Shown here piece by piece: positions 42,505 to 52,505 of a stretch of 64,000 bases of DNA. Under the pieces are notes generated by a model. It was not told where the DNA came from. It worked only from the letters and a program-made list of their open reading frames with translations, and did no database searches. A program made the position numbers and the translations under genes. The stretch covers positions 166,086,822 through 166,150,821 of the forward strand of contig NC_090025.1 in the NCBI RefSeq assembly GCF_037176765.1, read 5' to 3'. Position 1 is the stretch's first letter. Each line of letters starts with the position of its first letter. The stretch is from Anolis sagrei (lineage: Eukaryota; Chordata; Lepidosauria; Squamata; Anolidae).

Positions 42505-42630
42505 ACAGCCAACCCTCAAGTTACGAACAAGACAGGTTCTGTAGCTTTGTTCTTAAGCTAAATTTGTATGTAAGTCAGAACAGGCAAATTTTGAAGTGTA
42601 AGTCCAGCCAAAAATATAAGGCGGTTTCTT
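42505..42630 (+). mobile_element. Tigger/pogo-like 5' fragment
   Basis: CAGCCAACCCTCAAGTTACG then TTTGTTCTTAAGCTAAATTT matches the left part of 16965-17373. Confidence 0.65.
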
Positions 42631-42673
42631 GCTGTTTTTGTTGTTGTTATAATTATTATATGCATCCCACCTT

Positions 42674-43448
42674 GAGAGCCAGCATGATGTAGTGCAGTGT
42701 TTCTCAACCTGGGGGTTGGGACCCCTGGGAAGTCATGCGGGGGTGTCAGAAAGGTCGCTAAATTTTCTGTTAGTCATGGAGGGGTTTTTTTGTGTGGGAA
42801 GTCTGGCCCAGTTATATTATTGCAGTAGTTCAGAATGCTCTTTGATTGCAGGTGAGATATAAATCCCAGCAACTACAACTCCCAAATATCGAGGTCTATT
42901 TTCCCCAGACTCCACCAGTGTTCACATTTGGTATCCGTGCCTAATTTGGTCCAGATTCACCATTGTTTGAGTCCACAGTGCTCTCTGGATGTAGGTGAAC
43001 TACAACTCAAAAATGCAAGGTCAAAGCCCACCAAAATCTTCCAGTATTTTCTGTGGGTCATGGGAGTTCTGTGTGCCAATTTTGGTTCAATTCCATCCTT
43101 GTTGGAGATCAGAATGTTCTTTGATTGTAGGTTAACTATAAATCCCTGCAACTACAACTCTCAAATGACAAAATCAATTCCCCCACCCCACCCCCAAAGC
43201 CACCAGTATTCAAATTTGTGCGTATCGGGTATTTGTGCCAAATTTGGTCCAGTGAATGAAAATACGTCCTGCATATCAGATATTTACATTACGATTCATA
43301 ACAGTAGCAAAATTAAAGTTATGAAGTAGCAAGGAAAAGAATGCTATGGTTGGGTGTCACCACAACATGAGGAACTGTATTAAGGGGCCGTGGCATTAGG
43401 AAGGTTGAGAAACACTGGTGTAGTGGTTTGAGTACTGCACTAGGGTAC
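42674..43448 (+). mobile_element. SINE family B split by a SPIN-like hAT element
   Basis: The SINE head GAGAGCCAGCATGATGTAGTG stops at 42694 and continues at 43418 as GTGTAGTGGTTTGAGTACTG. Only the 5' part of the SINE is preserved. Confidence 0.75.
42695..43417 (-). mobile_element. SPIN-like hAT non-autonomous element
   Basis: The terminal inverted repeats are CAGTGTTTCTCAACCT and its complement. The flanking 8-mers ATGTAGTG (42687-42694) and GTGTAGTG (43418-43425) match at seven of eight. The right side on the minus strand carries CTTCATAACTTTAATTTTGC and ATATCTGATATGCAGGA. These are the blocks I recall from the SPIN (Space Invaders) hAT family. The interior has repeated AACTATAAATCCC...GCAACTACAACTC modules. 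No transposase. Confidence 0.75.
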
Positions 43449-43599
43449 ATTCTTGCTTATCCAAGAATGTACTGGGCCCCACAATGGCAAAACCCATCTG
43501 GATCTGAAGACATACAATAACAATAAAAGAAGGTGTTTACAGCCACACTGCTATTGTTTTGCTGATAGTTTACTACCAACAGAAAGGGCTGAAAAGGGC

Positions 43600-43842
43600 A
43601 GATCTTACAAGTCCTGAAATTGCAAAACTGCCTTAGTTTTAAATGTGTCATGGTGTTATTGTCTAATATTTAGTGCTATTGTTTTAATGTTTATTGCTTG
43701 TTTTATGAGTTTATTTATTGTTGTATTTGTTATGCTGTTGTTTTATTGATGTGTTGGGCCTCGGCCTCTTGTAAGCCGTCCTTCGGGAGATGTTAGCGTG
43801 GTATAAATAAAGGTTTATTATTATTATTATTATTATTATTAT
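43600..43842 (+). mobile_element. LINE 3' UTR tail (L2/CR1-like)
   Basis: Ends GTAAGCCGTCCTTCGGGAGA, then GGTATAAATAAAGG and an ATT microsatellite (43817-43842). The same tail occurs in reverse at 56433-56585. Confidence 0.65.
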
Positions 43843-43847
43843 CTTTT

Positions 43848-44098
43848 TTTCATGTTACAAGCAACTTGAGAATCTGCAAGTCGCTTCTGCTGTGAGAGAA
43901 TTGGCCGTCCTCAAGGATGTTGCCCAGTGGATGCCCGGATGTTTTACCATCCTGTGGGAGGCTTCTCACATGTCCCTGCATGGGAAGCTGGAGCTGACAG
44001 ATGGGAGCTCACCCCACTTCCCGGATTCAAACTGTGACCTTTCGATTAGCAGTCTTGCCAGCACAAAGGTTTAACCTATTGTGCATTGAGGGCTCCAA
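43848..44098 (-). mobile_element. tRNA-derived SINE, family A
   Basis: The tail CAAGCAACTTGAGAATCTGC is at left and the tRNA head (TTTAACCTATTGTGCATTGA) at right. Confidence 0.8.
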
Positions 44099-45060
44099 CT
44101 GCAGAATAATGTGAAGGGAAAAGAATCGCCCAACTACAACCAGAGCAAAACTGGCAGCTCTTCCATGAAATCCTATCTTCCTCTGCCAGAATAGCTTTGC
44201 TTAGTGAACAACCTTTTATACAGGCTGTTAGACAAAAGACAAAAGGCAAGAAGAACACAGTAAGCCATCGAATGCCGAATTAGGCCACTGGTGTATTGGA
44301 TCCAATACTGTTAACTATGTCTGACAATGGTTCTTCAGGATTTCTGATAGCATTCTGGCTTTAGAATTGCTACGGGAAAATCCAACTACTTTCCTGATTA
44401 TAAAACAGCATGTGTTTCAAGGGAAGCATGGAGGCCTCTGCCTTTCACTTTTGTTATCACACTTCTGCAAGCCATCCCATCATGAGGAACTCTTCTGCTA
44501 TCAGCAGACACAATTCATGATGGTTCTACAAAGCACCCTCTTGCTGTAGTGCTCTTGCTAACCTGCTATTATTTCTTTCAATTTAATGTACTTAAAAAAA
44601 AAAAGCAATGCATGATCTCACACTCGTGTCCCCATCTAAACAGCTAATGCAATGCTATGGCTATTCACAAATCCGCAGGCTATTCAGCTTTCAACAGATG
44701 CTTAAGTGGGTAGGTAGATCTATATAAATACATATTTTTTGCTTTCAGTCTGGAGACATGGTCAGCTGAGCCTGACTTAATGGAGGGTATACTTCATCCC
44801 TCTATTCTCCACTAAAAGCCAATGTCGTCACTTGGCAGTATTCTGTGGCCCATTTTGCCAACAACTGGACTGCTGAGTTGAAAACTATTCGGTGGAGTTT
44901 ATTAAGGGAATTGATATCCCATGGCAGGACTTATCTAAAGGAAAATGTACATTCACACACACACAAAAGTGAGAGAACCTCTCTTTTTGTTTTAACAGAC
45001 CAGCAGTCAGATGCATCTATGGAAAGTGTTACTTATAATAGCTAAATGGTGAGAGTCTGA
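44099..45060. other. MPST-TST intergenic, unassigned
   Basis: No gene or clear repeat seen. Confidence 0.5.
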
Positions 45061-45062
45061 CC

Positions 45063-45196
45063 CAGGCATGGGCAAACTTGGGCCCTCCAGGTGGTTTGGA
45101 CTTCAACTCCCACAATTCCTAACAGCCGGTAGGCTGTTAGGAATTGTGGGAGTTGAAGTCCAAACCACCTGGAGGGCCCAAGTTTGCCCATGCCTG
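45063..45196. mobile_element. Near-perfect palindromic MITE
   Basis: The arms CAGGCATGGGCAAACTTGGG and its complement extend for almost the whole element, with only a few bases in the loop. No 8-bp duplication is evident. It is related to the arms of 47438-48259. Confidence 0.8.
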
Positions 45197-45299
45197 CCCT
45201 AAATGCTCATAATCAGTAGGGAGGCACATTGCACATGCCCAGAGGCACTCCTATTTACAGCTATAGCAAGTGCCAGCAGAAAACACTTCCTTGCCCAGT

Positions 45300-45472
45300 C
45301 TCCTGGAAAGAGGTGTTACGGAATCCTGGGAGTTGTAGTTTTACAAGATCTTGTGCCTTTCTCTGCCAAAGAGTGCTGCTGCCTCACAAACTACAATCCC
45401 TGGATTCCATAGCATGGAGCCATGGCAGTTCAAGTAGGGTCAAACTGCATTACTTCTAAGTGTAGATGCTCC
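45300..45472. mobile_element. MITE, TGCATCTACACTGTA family, left-truncated
   Basis: CCATAGCATGGAGCCATGGC and TCAAACTGCATTACTTCTAA...GTGTAGATGC are the right arm; the left arm is partial. Confidence 0.65.
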
Positions 45473-45577
45473 CTACACAGGAACGTGGCCAAAGCAAGGT
45501 GTGAAATGTACTGGAGCCTATGGATGTTTATGTTTGGTTTTTAGTAGGCCAAATTCCTCCAACATCAACACGTAAGG

Positions 45578-46343
45578 CAGTGTTTCTCAACCTTCCTAAT
45601 ACCACGACCCCTTAATACAATTCCTCATTTTGTGGTGACCCCCCAACCATAAAAAAATTTTTGTTGCTACTTCATAACTGTAATTTTGCTCCTGTTATGA
45701 ATCGTCATGTAAATATCTGATATGCAGGATGTATTTTCATTCACTGGACCAAATCTGGCACAAATATCTGATACGCCCAAATTTGAGTACTGGTGGGGTT
45801 GGGGATTATTATTATTATTATTATTATTATTATTGGGGGGTATTGATTTTGCAATTTGGGAGTTGTAGTTGTTGGGATTTATAGTTCACCTATAATCAAA
45901 GAGCATTCTGAAGTCCACCAGTGATGGATTTGAACCAAACTTGACACACATAACTCCCATGACCAACAGAAAACACTGGAAGGGTTTGGTGGGCATTGAC
46001 CTTTAGTTTGGGAGTTGTAGTTCACCTATATCCAGAGGAGTGCTGTTGATTCACGCAATGATGGATCTGGACCAAGCTTGGCACGAATACTCAATATGCC
46101 CAAATGTGAACAATGGCGGAGCCTGGGGAATAACAGACCTTGGGAGTTGTAGTTGCTGGGATATATAGATCGCCTACAATCAAAGAGCATTCTGAAATTG
46201 ACCAACTATAGAACTGAGTCAGACTTTCCACATGGAATCCCCATGACCAACAGAAAATACTGTTTTCTGATTGTCTTCGGCGACCTCTTTGACACCCCTC
46301 ACGATCCCCTCAGGGGTCCCGAACCCCAGGTTGAGAAACACTG
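45578..46343 (+). mobile_element. SPIN-like hAT non-autonomous element
   Basis: CAGTGTTTCTCAACCTTCCT...AGGTTGAGAAACACTG with SPIN-type left sequence (GCTACTTCATAACTGTAATT, ATGAATCGTCATGTAAATAT). The flanking octamers ACGTAAGG and CCTTAAGG share TAAGG. An ATT microsatellite lies inside at 45807-45834. Confidence 0.78.
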
Positions 46344-46347
46344 CCTT

Positions 46348-46612
46348 AAGGTAAAGGTTTCCCCCTGACATTAAGTCCAGTCGTGTCCGACTCTAGGGGT
46401 TGGTGCTCATCCCAATTTCTAAGCTGAAGAGCCGGTGTTGTCCATAGACACCTCCAAGGCCATGTGGCCAGCATGACTGCATGGAGCGCCATTACCTTCC
46501 CGCCAGAGCGGTACCTATTGATCTACTCACATTTGCATGTTTTCGAACTGCTAGGTAGGCAAAAGCTGGGGCTAACAGCAGGAGCTCACCCTGCTCCCCA
46601 CATTCGAACAAA
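46348..46612 (-). mobile_element. SINE with Bov-B-type tail, head truncated
   Basis: Plus-strand GTCCAGTCGTGTCCGACTCT is the inverted Bov-B-like tail. The body AGACACCTCCAAGGCCATGT and GCGGTACCTATTGATCTACT is followed by a partial B box (CATTCGAAC). Confidence 0.7.
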
Positions 46613-46736
46613 GATTTGTTTTTAATGTTCTTCTATTTTGCATGGTGGTGATTATGTGGGTTACAGCCCCCAAATATCTGACCTAAGGCCCATTTTCACA
46701 CATCCCCAGCCTTTGTACACACAAATCCCTTGGAAA

Positions 46737-46922
46737 TGCATCTACACTGTCGAATTAAAGCTGTTTGATACCACCTGAACGCCCGAGGCTCCATACTATC
46801 GAATCCTGGGAGTGTGTACTGTAGTTGAGTGATCCCCAGAGCTTGTAGAACTACAACTCCCATTATTCAATTGAAGTGGGAGTGGGGTCAAGCTGCATCA
46901 GTTCTGCAGTGTAGATGCACCC
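46737..46922. mobile_element. MITE, TGCATCTACACTGTA family
   Basis: The left end TGCATCTACACTGTCG and right end CAGTGTAGATGCACC are inverted; the interior holds GAATCCTGGGAGT and ACTACAACTCCC arms. Confidence 0.75.
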
Positions 46923-46924
46923 TT

Positions 46925-47240
46925 AAGGGATCCAATAGGCGCCCAAATCCTCCCCCAGCGGCAGTCCCGACCGACCTCTGCGCCTCTTTGAACTGGACGG
47001 TAAAGAAGGCACACTGCGACCGGCTTCCTGCGAGGGCTTCAGGAGTCTCCTTCCTCGTCCATTAATCGGCGCCTCCCCCTGCTTTGGGAGGAGCCAAAGG
47101 ACCACGGCCCATTTTGCCATCCAGTAGAAGGAAAGGAAGAATGGGACAAACCAACTCGCGGCAGAGAACGGGGGGAGCCGAGACCCACAGAGTTGGTCCG
47201 AACGGAGGGGAAAAAGCCGCCCTTCTCTCCCTTTTCAAGG
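46925..47240. promoter_or_regulatory. CpG-rich block, candidate shared MPST/TST promoter
   Basis: This is the only CpG- and G+C-rich non-repeat stretch between the two divergent genes (CAGCGGCAGTCCCGACCGAC, then CACTGCGACCGGCTTCCTGC and TCGCGGCAGAGAACGGGG). It lies about 5.0 kb upstream of the MPST ATG and 5.3 kb upstream of the TST ATG. A splice-donor-like GACG/GTAAAG at 46999/47000 (plus strand) could end a TST 5'-UTR exon. Both genes have an acceptor-like site just upstream of the start codon, as such a layout needs. In mammals TST and MPST also lie head to head. Confidence 0.5.
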
Positions 47241-47437
47241 CTGCAACTACACACCATAGAATCAATATACTTTGACACCACTCTAACTGCTTCGATGCTA
47301 TGGAAGCTAGGGAGTTGTCGTTTTGCAAGGTCTTTAGCCATTCCTGTCCTTCTCAAGTTACAACTCCGATAATTCCATAGCATTGAGCCATGGCAGTTGA
47401 AGTAGTGTCGAACTGCATTAATTCTTCAGTGTAGATC

Positions 47438-48259
47438 AGGCATGTGCCAACTAGCCCCCCCCCCCCTTTCCAGGAGTTTTGGACTCCAACTCCCACAATT
47501 CCTCACAACTTCAGGCCCTGTCTTTCCCCCTTCACCCGCTTAAGAATGTTAGAATGTTGAGGCTGGCCAATCAGAATCTATATGCAAATTAGTATGTCAA
47601 GATAGCTCATGCATGGGCCAACTTGGGCCCTCCAGGTGTTTTGAACTTCAACTCCCACAATTCCAAACAGCCTCAGGCCCCTTCCCTTTTCCCCTCAGCC
47701 CTTAAGAATGTTAGAATGTTGAGACTGGCCAATCAGAAACCATATGCAAATTAGCTCATGCATGGGCCAACTTGAGCCCTTCAGGTGTTTTGGACTCCAA
47801 CTCCCACAATTCCTCACAGCCTCAGACTCTGTCTTTCTCTCTTCACACGCTTAAAAATGTTAGAATGTTGAGGCTGGCCAATCAGAAACCATATGCAAAT
47901 TAGCTCATGCATGGGCCAACTTGGGCCCTCCAGGTGTTTTGGATTCCAACTTCCACAATCCCTCAAAGCCTTGGGCTCTGCCATTCTCTCTTCACGCGCT
48001 TAAGAATGTTAGAATGTTGAGGCTGGCCAATCAGAAACCATATGTAAATTAGTAGATCGAGATAGCTCATGCATGGGCCAACTTGAATCCTCCAGGTATT
48101 TTGGACTTCAACTCCCACAATTCCTCACAGCCTCAGGCCCCTTTCTTTCCTCCCTTAGCCGCTTAAGCTGAGAAAGGAAAAGGAAAGGGCCTGAGGCTGT
48201 TAGGAATTATGGGAGTTGAAGTCCAAAACACCTGGAGGGTCCAAGTTGGCCCATGCCTG
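47438..48259. mobile_element. hAT-type element with internal tandem array, 822 bp
   Basis: The ends are CAGGCATGTGCCAACT and, inverted, CAGGCATGGGCCAACTTGG. GTGTAGAT is exactly duplicated at 47430-47437 and 48260-48267. The left arm is repeated in tandem about five times (unit starts near 47438, 47610, 47759, 47908 and 48068). Four units end with a CCAATCAGA...ATGCAAAT module. The fifth is cut short and followed by the single right arm. Confidence 0.8.
47567..48049 (+). promoter_or_regulatory. Four CCAAT-box plus octamer modules at constant spacing
   Basis: CCAATCAGA occurs at 47567, 47729, 47878 and 48027. Each is followed exactly 15 bases later (start to start) by ATGCAAAT (47582, 47744, 47893) or ATGTAAAT (48042). 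CCAATCA is the NF-Y core and ATGCAAAT the POU/Oct core. The sites are seen; binding is not. Confidence 0.45.
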
Positions 48260-48296
48260 GTGTAGATGCATCCTAGGATTGGACCTGTAACTAATA

Positions 48297-48502
48297 GTGC
48301 ATCTGCACTGTTATTTTTTTGCAATTTGATACCACTTCAACTGCCATGGTTCATTCTTGGCATTTGTAGTCTGGTGAGACACCAACATTCTTCGGCAGAG
48401 AAGGCTACAGACCTTGTAAAACTACTAATCCCTGAATCCCATGGCACTGAGCCAGGACAGTTCAAGTGTTGTCAAACTGCATTAATTCTACAGTGATTTG
48501 CA
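48297..48502. mobile_element. MITE, TGCATCTACACTGTA family
   Basis: TGCATCTGCACTGTTATTTT at left; GTCAAACTGCATTAATTCTA...CAGTGATTTGCACC at right. Confidence 0.7.
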
Positions 48503-48599
48503 CCACTGGAATGAATTAGCAGAGTTTTACAGGTCTTGGCATGCATCTTCCATGATGGGATTTGCACCAAATGTATCTCCTTATCAGAAATGCTTGGGA

Positions 48600-48897
48600 C
48601 CAAAAGTATTCTGGGTTGCTGCAAGTTTGTATGGCCATGTTCCAGAAGCAGTCTCTCCTGACATTTCACCTACATCTATGGCAGGCATCCTCAGAGGTTG
48701 TGAGGTCTGTTGGCAACTAGGTAAGTGAGGTTTATCTGTGGAATGTCCAGGGTGGAAGAAAGAACTCTTGTCTGTTGGAGGCAAGTTGAATGTTGCAATT
48801 GGCCACTTTGATTAGCATTGAATAGCCTTGCAGCTTCAAAGCCTGGCTGCTTCCTGCCTGGGGAAGCGACAAGGCTAATCAATGCTAATCAAGGGCC
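48600..48897 (-). mobile_element. Penelope-like element terminal fragment
   Basis: The reverse complement gives the segment between the polyprotein and the end: GGCCAATTGCAACATTCAAC, GGACATTCCACAGATAAACC, then CACAACCTCTGAGGATGCCT and onward. Confidence 0.8.
48657..48697 (-). ncRNA. Hammerhead-ribozyme-like motif, partly decayed
   Basis: On the minus strand: CTGAGGA (48694-48688), a GCCTGC stem-loop whose other arm has drifted to GTAGGT, then GAAATGTC. CCT and AGG flanks remain. The GAAA core is kept, but stem II pairs only through G-U pairs. Confidence 0.45.
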
Positions 48898-49156
48898 AAC
48901 AGTTTGAGGATTATTATTGACAGGCTGATTCTTTCCTTCCTTCTATCTTTTCTGTCTCTTCCACTCTCCCCTATGACTTTTTTCAGGAGTGTCATACTAA
49001 ACCTTTCCTTCAGTGCAAGACTTATGGAGCTTCAAATGGAGGGAAAATGGGGCAGCATCCTTGTCCATTACTATTGACATAGAGCAGATGGTAAGTTTGG
49101 TAGAGTCTTCCCAGGCATCTTCGTTGCAGCACAAAGGCTACAAATAAACAGCAATG

Positions 49157-49250
49157 CCTCGAATGCTTCTGGAACATAGCCATACAGCCTGGAAAACTCA
49201 CAGCAACCCAGTGATTCCAGCCATGAAAGCTTTTGACAACACAAAAGTAA
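49157..49250 (+). mobile_element. Penelope-like terminal fragment
   Basis: CGAATGCTTCTGGAACATAG then CATACAGCCTGGAAAACTCA and CCCAGTGATTCCAGCCATGA: the extreme 3' end of the element. Confidence 0.75.
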
Positions 49251-49671
49251 TCTGTGTTTCAGGGTGTTTTTTTTTTTAATACTTGCATATACATAATGAG
49301 ATGACTTGGAGACAGGGCCCATTTTTAAACACAGAACTCACACACACTGCCCAAAGGTATTTTTATATCGAAGGTTTTAAATAATTTGGTGGAAGAAACA
49401 AAGTTTGTGTACATTGAGCCATCAGAAAGCAAAAATGTCCATATCTCAGCCACCCATATGGACAATTTTGGATTTTAGAAGACTTTGGAATTCCAGATTA
49501 GAGGTGCTCAGCCTGTCCAAGGAAATTACACATCAAATATGTGAAATGGGTATGCAATAAAAACAGCTAAATCAACAAATGGTAGCCTGTTGATTTACAG
49601 GGTTACATCAAAGCCAAGCTCTATAGCAACAGGGCATGATCTGGAGCCAGATCAGCTATAGTGTGTGTTTA

Positions 49672-49730
49672 TATGGATACACATATAGAGACACATACAC
49701 GCACGCACACACACATATATATACATGTAT
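49672..49730 (+). repeat. CA/TA dinucleotide-rich tract
   Basis: Alternating CACACG, CACACA and TATATA units. Confidence 0.8.
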
Positions 49731-49799
49731 GCTTACATATGCACATTCCTTATACTCAGATTTGTTGCACCATTACTGTTCCATCCTTCACATCACGAC

Positions 49800-50230
49800 A
49801 AACACTGTATTTACTGCAGTTTGGTTCCAGGATCCCCACCAAAATCTTTGGATGTTCAACTCCTATGATACGTAACAGTAGATTTCAACCTCCGGGTCCC
49901 CAGGTATTTTGGCCTACAACTCCCAGAAATCCCAGCCAGTTTATCAGTTGTTAGAATTCCTGGGAGTTGAAGGCCAAAACATCTGGGGATCCACAGCTTG
50001 AGAATCACTGATATATAATGTTATTGTAAAATGGCAATTCACATATAAAATAGTGCACAGCTGAAATAAGTACTAGAGAAACTCCAAGGCTCTGTGAAAT
50101 GGGAGACTATGTGTATGATGATGCATCAGTCTAATGCAAGGTTTGCATTTTGGATTTTTCCCTATATATTTTTGAGCTATGGTTGGTTGAATCTGTGGTC
50201 ACAAAACCCATTGATACAAAAGGCCAACAA
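49800..50230. mobile_element. Tigger-like element split by a hAT MITE
   Basis: GGTTCCAGGATCCCCACCAA...TTGGATGTTCAACTCC at left and GGTTGGTTGAATCTGTGGTC at right fit the family seen at 8356-8556. The MITE at 49876-50010 interrupts it. Confidence 0.55.
49876..50010. mobile_element. hAT-type MITE, same family as 5075-5209
   Basis: The ends are CAGTAGATTTCAACC and, inverted, CAGTGATTCTCAAGC. The flanks ATACGTAA (49868-49875) and ATATATAA (50011-50018) differ only at two positions consistent with CpG decay. Confidence 0.78.
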
Positions 50231-50288
50231 TATGAGGATTAATATTGACAGGCTGATTCTTTCCTGCCTTCTATCTTTTCTGTCTCTT

Positions 50289-50558
50289 CACTGTCCCCTT
50301 GTGGCGTAGTGGGTTAAACCCCTGAGCCAGCAGGACTGAAGACCGACAGGTTGCAGGTTCGAATCCGGCGAGAGGTGGATGAGCTCTCTCTATCAGCTCC
50401 AACTTCTCATGCGGGGACATTAGAAAAGCCTCCCACAAGAATGATAAAAACATCAAATAATCCAGGTGTCCCCTGGCAACGTCCTTGCAGACGGCCAATT
50501 CTCTCACACCAGAAGCGACTTGCAGTTTCTCAAGTCACTCCTGACACGACAAAAAAAC
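50289..50558 (+). mobile_element. tRNA-derived SINE, family A
   Basis: GTGGCGTAGTGGGTTAAACC, GCAGGTTCGAATCC (B box) and TTTCTCAAGTCACTCCTGAC then ACGACAAAAAAA. One of the best-preserved copies. Confidence 0.87.
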
Positions 50559-51124
50559 CCCCCAAAACTCTCCCTTATTACTTTTGTCAGGAATGGCAAA
50601 ATATACTTTTCCTTCAGTGCAAGATTTATGGAGCTTCAAGTGGAGGAAAATGGGACAGTGACCTTGTCAATTACTATTGCATTCCATAGAGCAGATGGGA
50701 AGTTCAGTAGAGTCTTCCCAGGCGTCGTTGCAGCACAAAGGCTACAAATAAAAAGAAATGCCTTGAACTCCCAGCTCAATTTTCAAAATGAATAAAAATT
50801 GATCTTGGGTTTTGTGCAAATTGTATTGCATGCAGTTCATCAACTAACTCAAAAAAGCGACAACTTGTGTGTGTGTGTGTGTGTTTCCCCCTCTCCTTCC
50901 TAATTGCAGTGGTAAGAATAAGGCAAAGGAGAAACAGATAAGGAGAGGTTAGGGTGAATGACAGGTACTACCTACCCATTGCTTTTCCTTACTGTTCCTT
51001 AGAGCTCTTTGGCTTCTCATGTATTCAATTCTTTATTCTACCACAGGCTTTTTTAGTGAGCTAAGGTGAGTCTTTTAGGATGCATGTGTGCTAAGATAGC
51101 CAGATACATGAAGATGGAGTCAAC

Positions 51125-51440
51125 TTTCTAGTTACTTCAGAGACTACACAGAGAAAGGAAAGCAAACTATAGGAAAAGCCATTTCACTTAAACATCAGAA
51201 GAAACATCCTGATGGTAAGAGCTGTTTAATAGTGGAATATGCTACCTTAGAGTATGGCAGAGGCTCCTTCTCTGGCAGTTTTTTAATGGGGTGGATGGCC
51301 ATCTGTCAGGAGTGCTTTGACTGTGTATTCCTTTTGGCAGTAGGTTGGGCTAGATGGCTCTGTGGCCTCTTCCAGCTAATTATAAGACATTCAAAGGGGA
51401 GCCTGCATTCTCACAACCCCATTGGAAATAGCAGGTTATG
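51125..51440 (+). mobile_element. CR1-like LINE 3' end
   Basis: ACATCCTGATGGTAAGAGCT, then GGTGGATGGCCATCTGTCAG and GTTGGGCTAGATGGCTCTGT are the conserved CR1 C-terminal and tail segments. Confidence 0.7.
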
Positions 51441-52505
51441 ATGCAATGTTTACTTAGCATTACTGTGTTCAGTAAAGTTTATTCACTAGTAAGTCTGTTA
51501 TCGACTGGTGTTAATCTGATATCAGTGCTTTGAAAAGTTCCCTAGAATACAGTTTATGGCTGAACAGTCCATGCCACTGTCATGATTTGGAGTTAGATAG
51601 AGAAACATGTAGGTAGGTAGATATGCATACATAATACATATGTACACACACATACATACACCACAAATGGCTATGTGCGATAATAATTCCCAGTAGGACT
51701 CTTTGCTTCAAACCAATGTGAACTTTTGAAAAAAATTACTTTTGCACTAGAACTCCCAGAATCTGGCTGCTGTCTCATAACTATTTGAAATACAATTTGG
51801 AAAGATTACTTTTAAAGCCCAGATTCACAGCAATTTCTGAAGTTGTACTTTGAAGTTTAATGTTTCCCAAACTCTATGACAGGGAAAGATCAATCAGAAT
51901 TCTTAGATAGTTGCCAGTGTTTTCGAATCAATATGCTGTCTACCTTTGCAGCTTTCTATTTGTAAGGGAACTCTTTACCCTTTGTGACTCCAGAGCCTTG
52001 GCACTTTTATGTGCCGGTTCCTCTTTCAGAGTTGCACTTTGTCCCACAGCAGTTTTAGTCAATCACCTCACCATTGCACTGTCACTTACTTTGGCACTCG
52101 GGACATTTCGCCGTTCTCAGCACGTCCTCAAACAGCTGACTTTGAGATGCTGTCACACCACTGGGGGAGATAAAGTAACAAAGCACCAGGAAAGGACTGA
52201 GAGTGGGGAAGAAAATTTGTTTTTGTTTCCTCCTAATGCTTCTTTAAAGTTCTCAAAACTGGACTGTTTGCAAAGGGGGGGAGGGGTATTCCTGGGATTG
52301 TCAGCTGATTGTGGGAGGGTTTGAGCCAGTCCAAAGTGCAGGACAGAATAGGAATGAAGGTAATTCAGAGCTTGTTCTCCGCCCCTTGCTCACTGATTGG
52401 CCCATTGGCCACAAGCAGACACCAGAGTTTGGGAATCTCCGCTCCACCCCCTTTTCCACACTCCCTTCTGCTAGCTATTCATCCATCAGAAGAGACTTGG
52501 CTAAC

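Larger units (their letters stand above)
47245..48275. mobile_element. MITE (TGCATCTACACTGTA family) split by a larger hAT-type element
   Basis: The body CTATGGAAGCTAGGGAGTTG...AATTCCATAGCATTGAGCCA runs to CAGTGTAGAT at 47437. It resumes after the inserted element with GTGTAGATGCATCC at 48260. The shared 8-mer GTGTAGAT is the duplication made by the insert. Confidence 0.75.
48895..50765 (+). repeat. Duplicated segment of about 260 bp, second copy split by a SINE
   Basis: Copy 1 is about 48895-49157. Copy 2 is about 50217-50288 plus 50559-50760. They share GACAGGCTGATTCTTTCCT, TTTCCTTCAGTGCAAGA, TTATGGAGCTTCAA and GCAGCACAAAGGCTACAAAT. Between the two parts of copy 2 lies a SINE A. The origin is unknown. 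Confidence 0.75.

Noticed and set aside
47438-48259. CRISPR-like repeat array
   Set aside because: Repeats are long (about 150 bases), contiguous without unique spacers, and flanked by a hAT target duplication in a vertebrate genome.
51911-52324. 137-codon open frame upstream of TST
   Set aside because: No recognisable domain and composition like non-coding DNA.
52311-52505. In-frame extension upstream of the TST ATG
   Set aside because: A strong acceptor at 52489 and alignment of [12 protein letters not shown] with the human start favour the downstream ATG.
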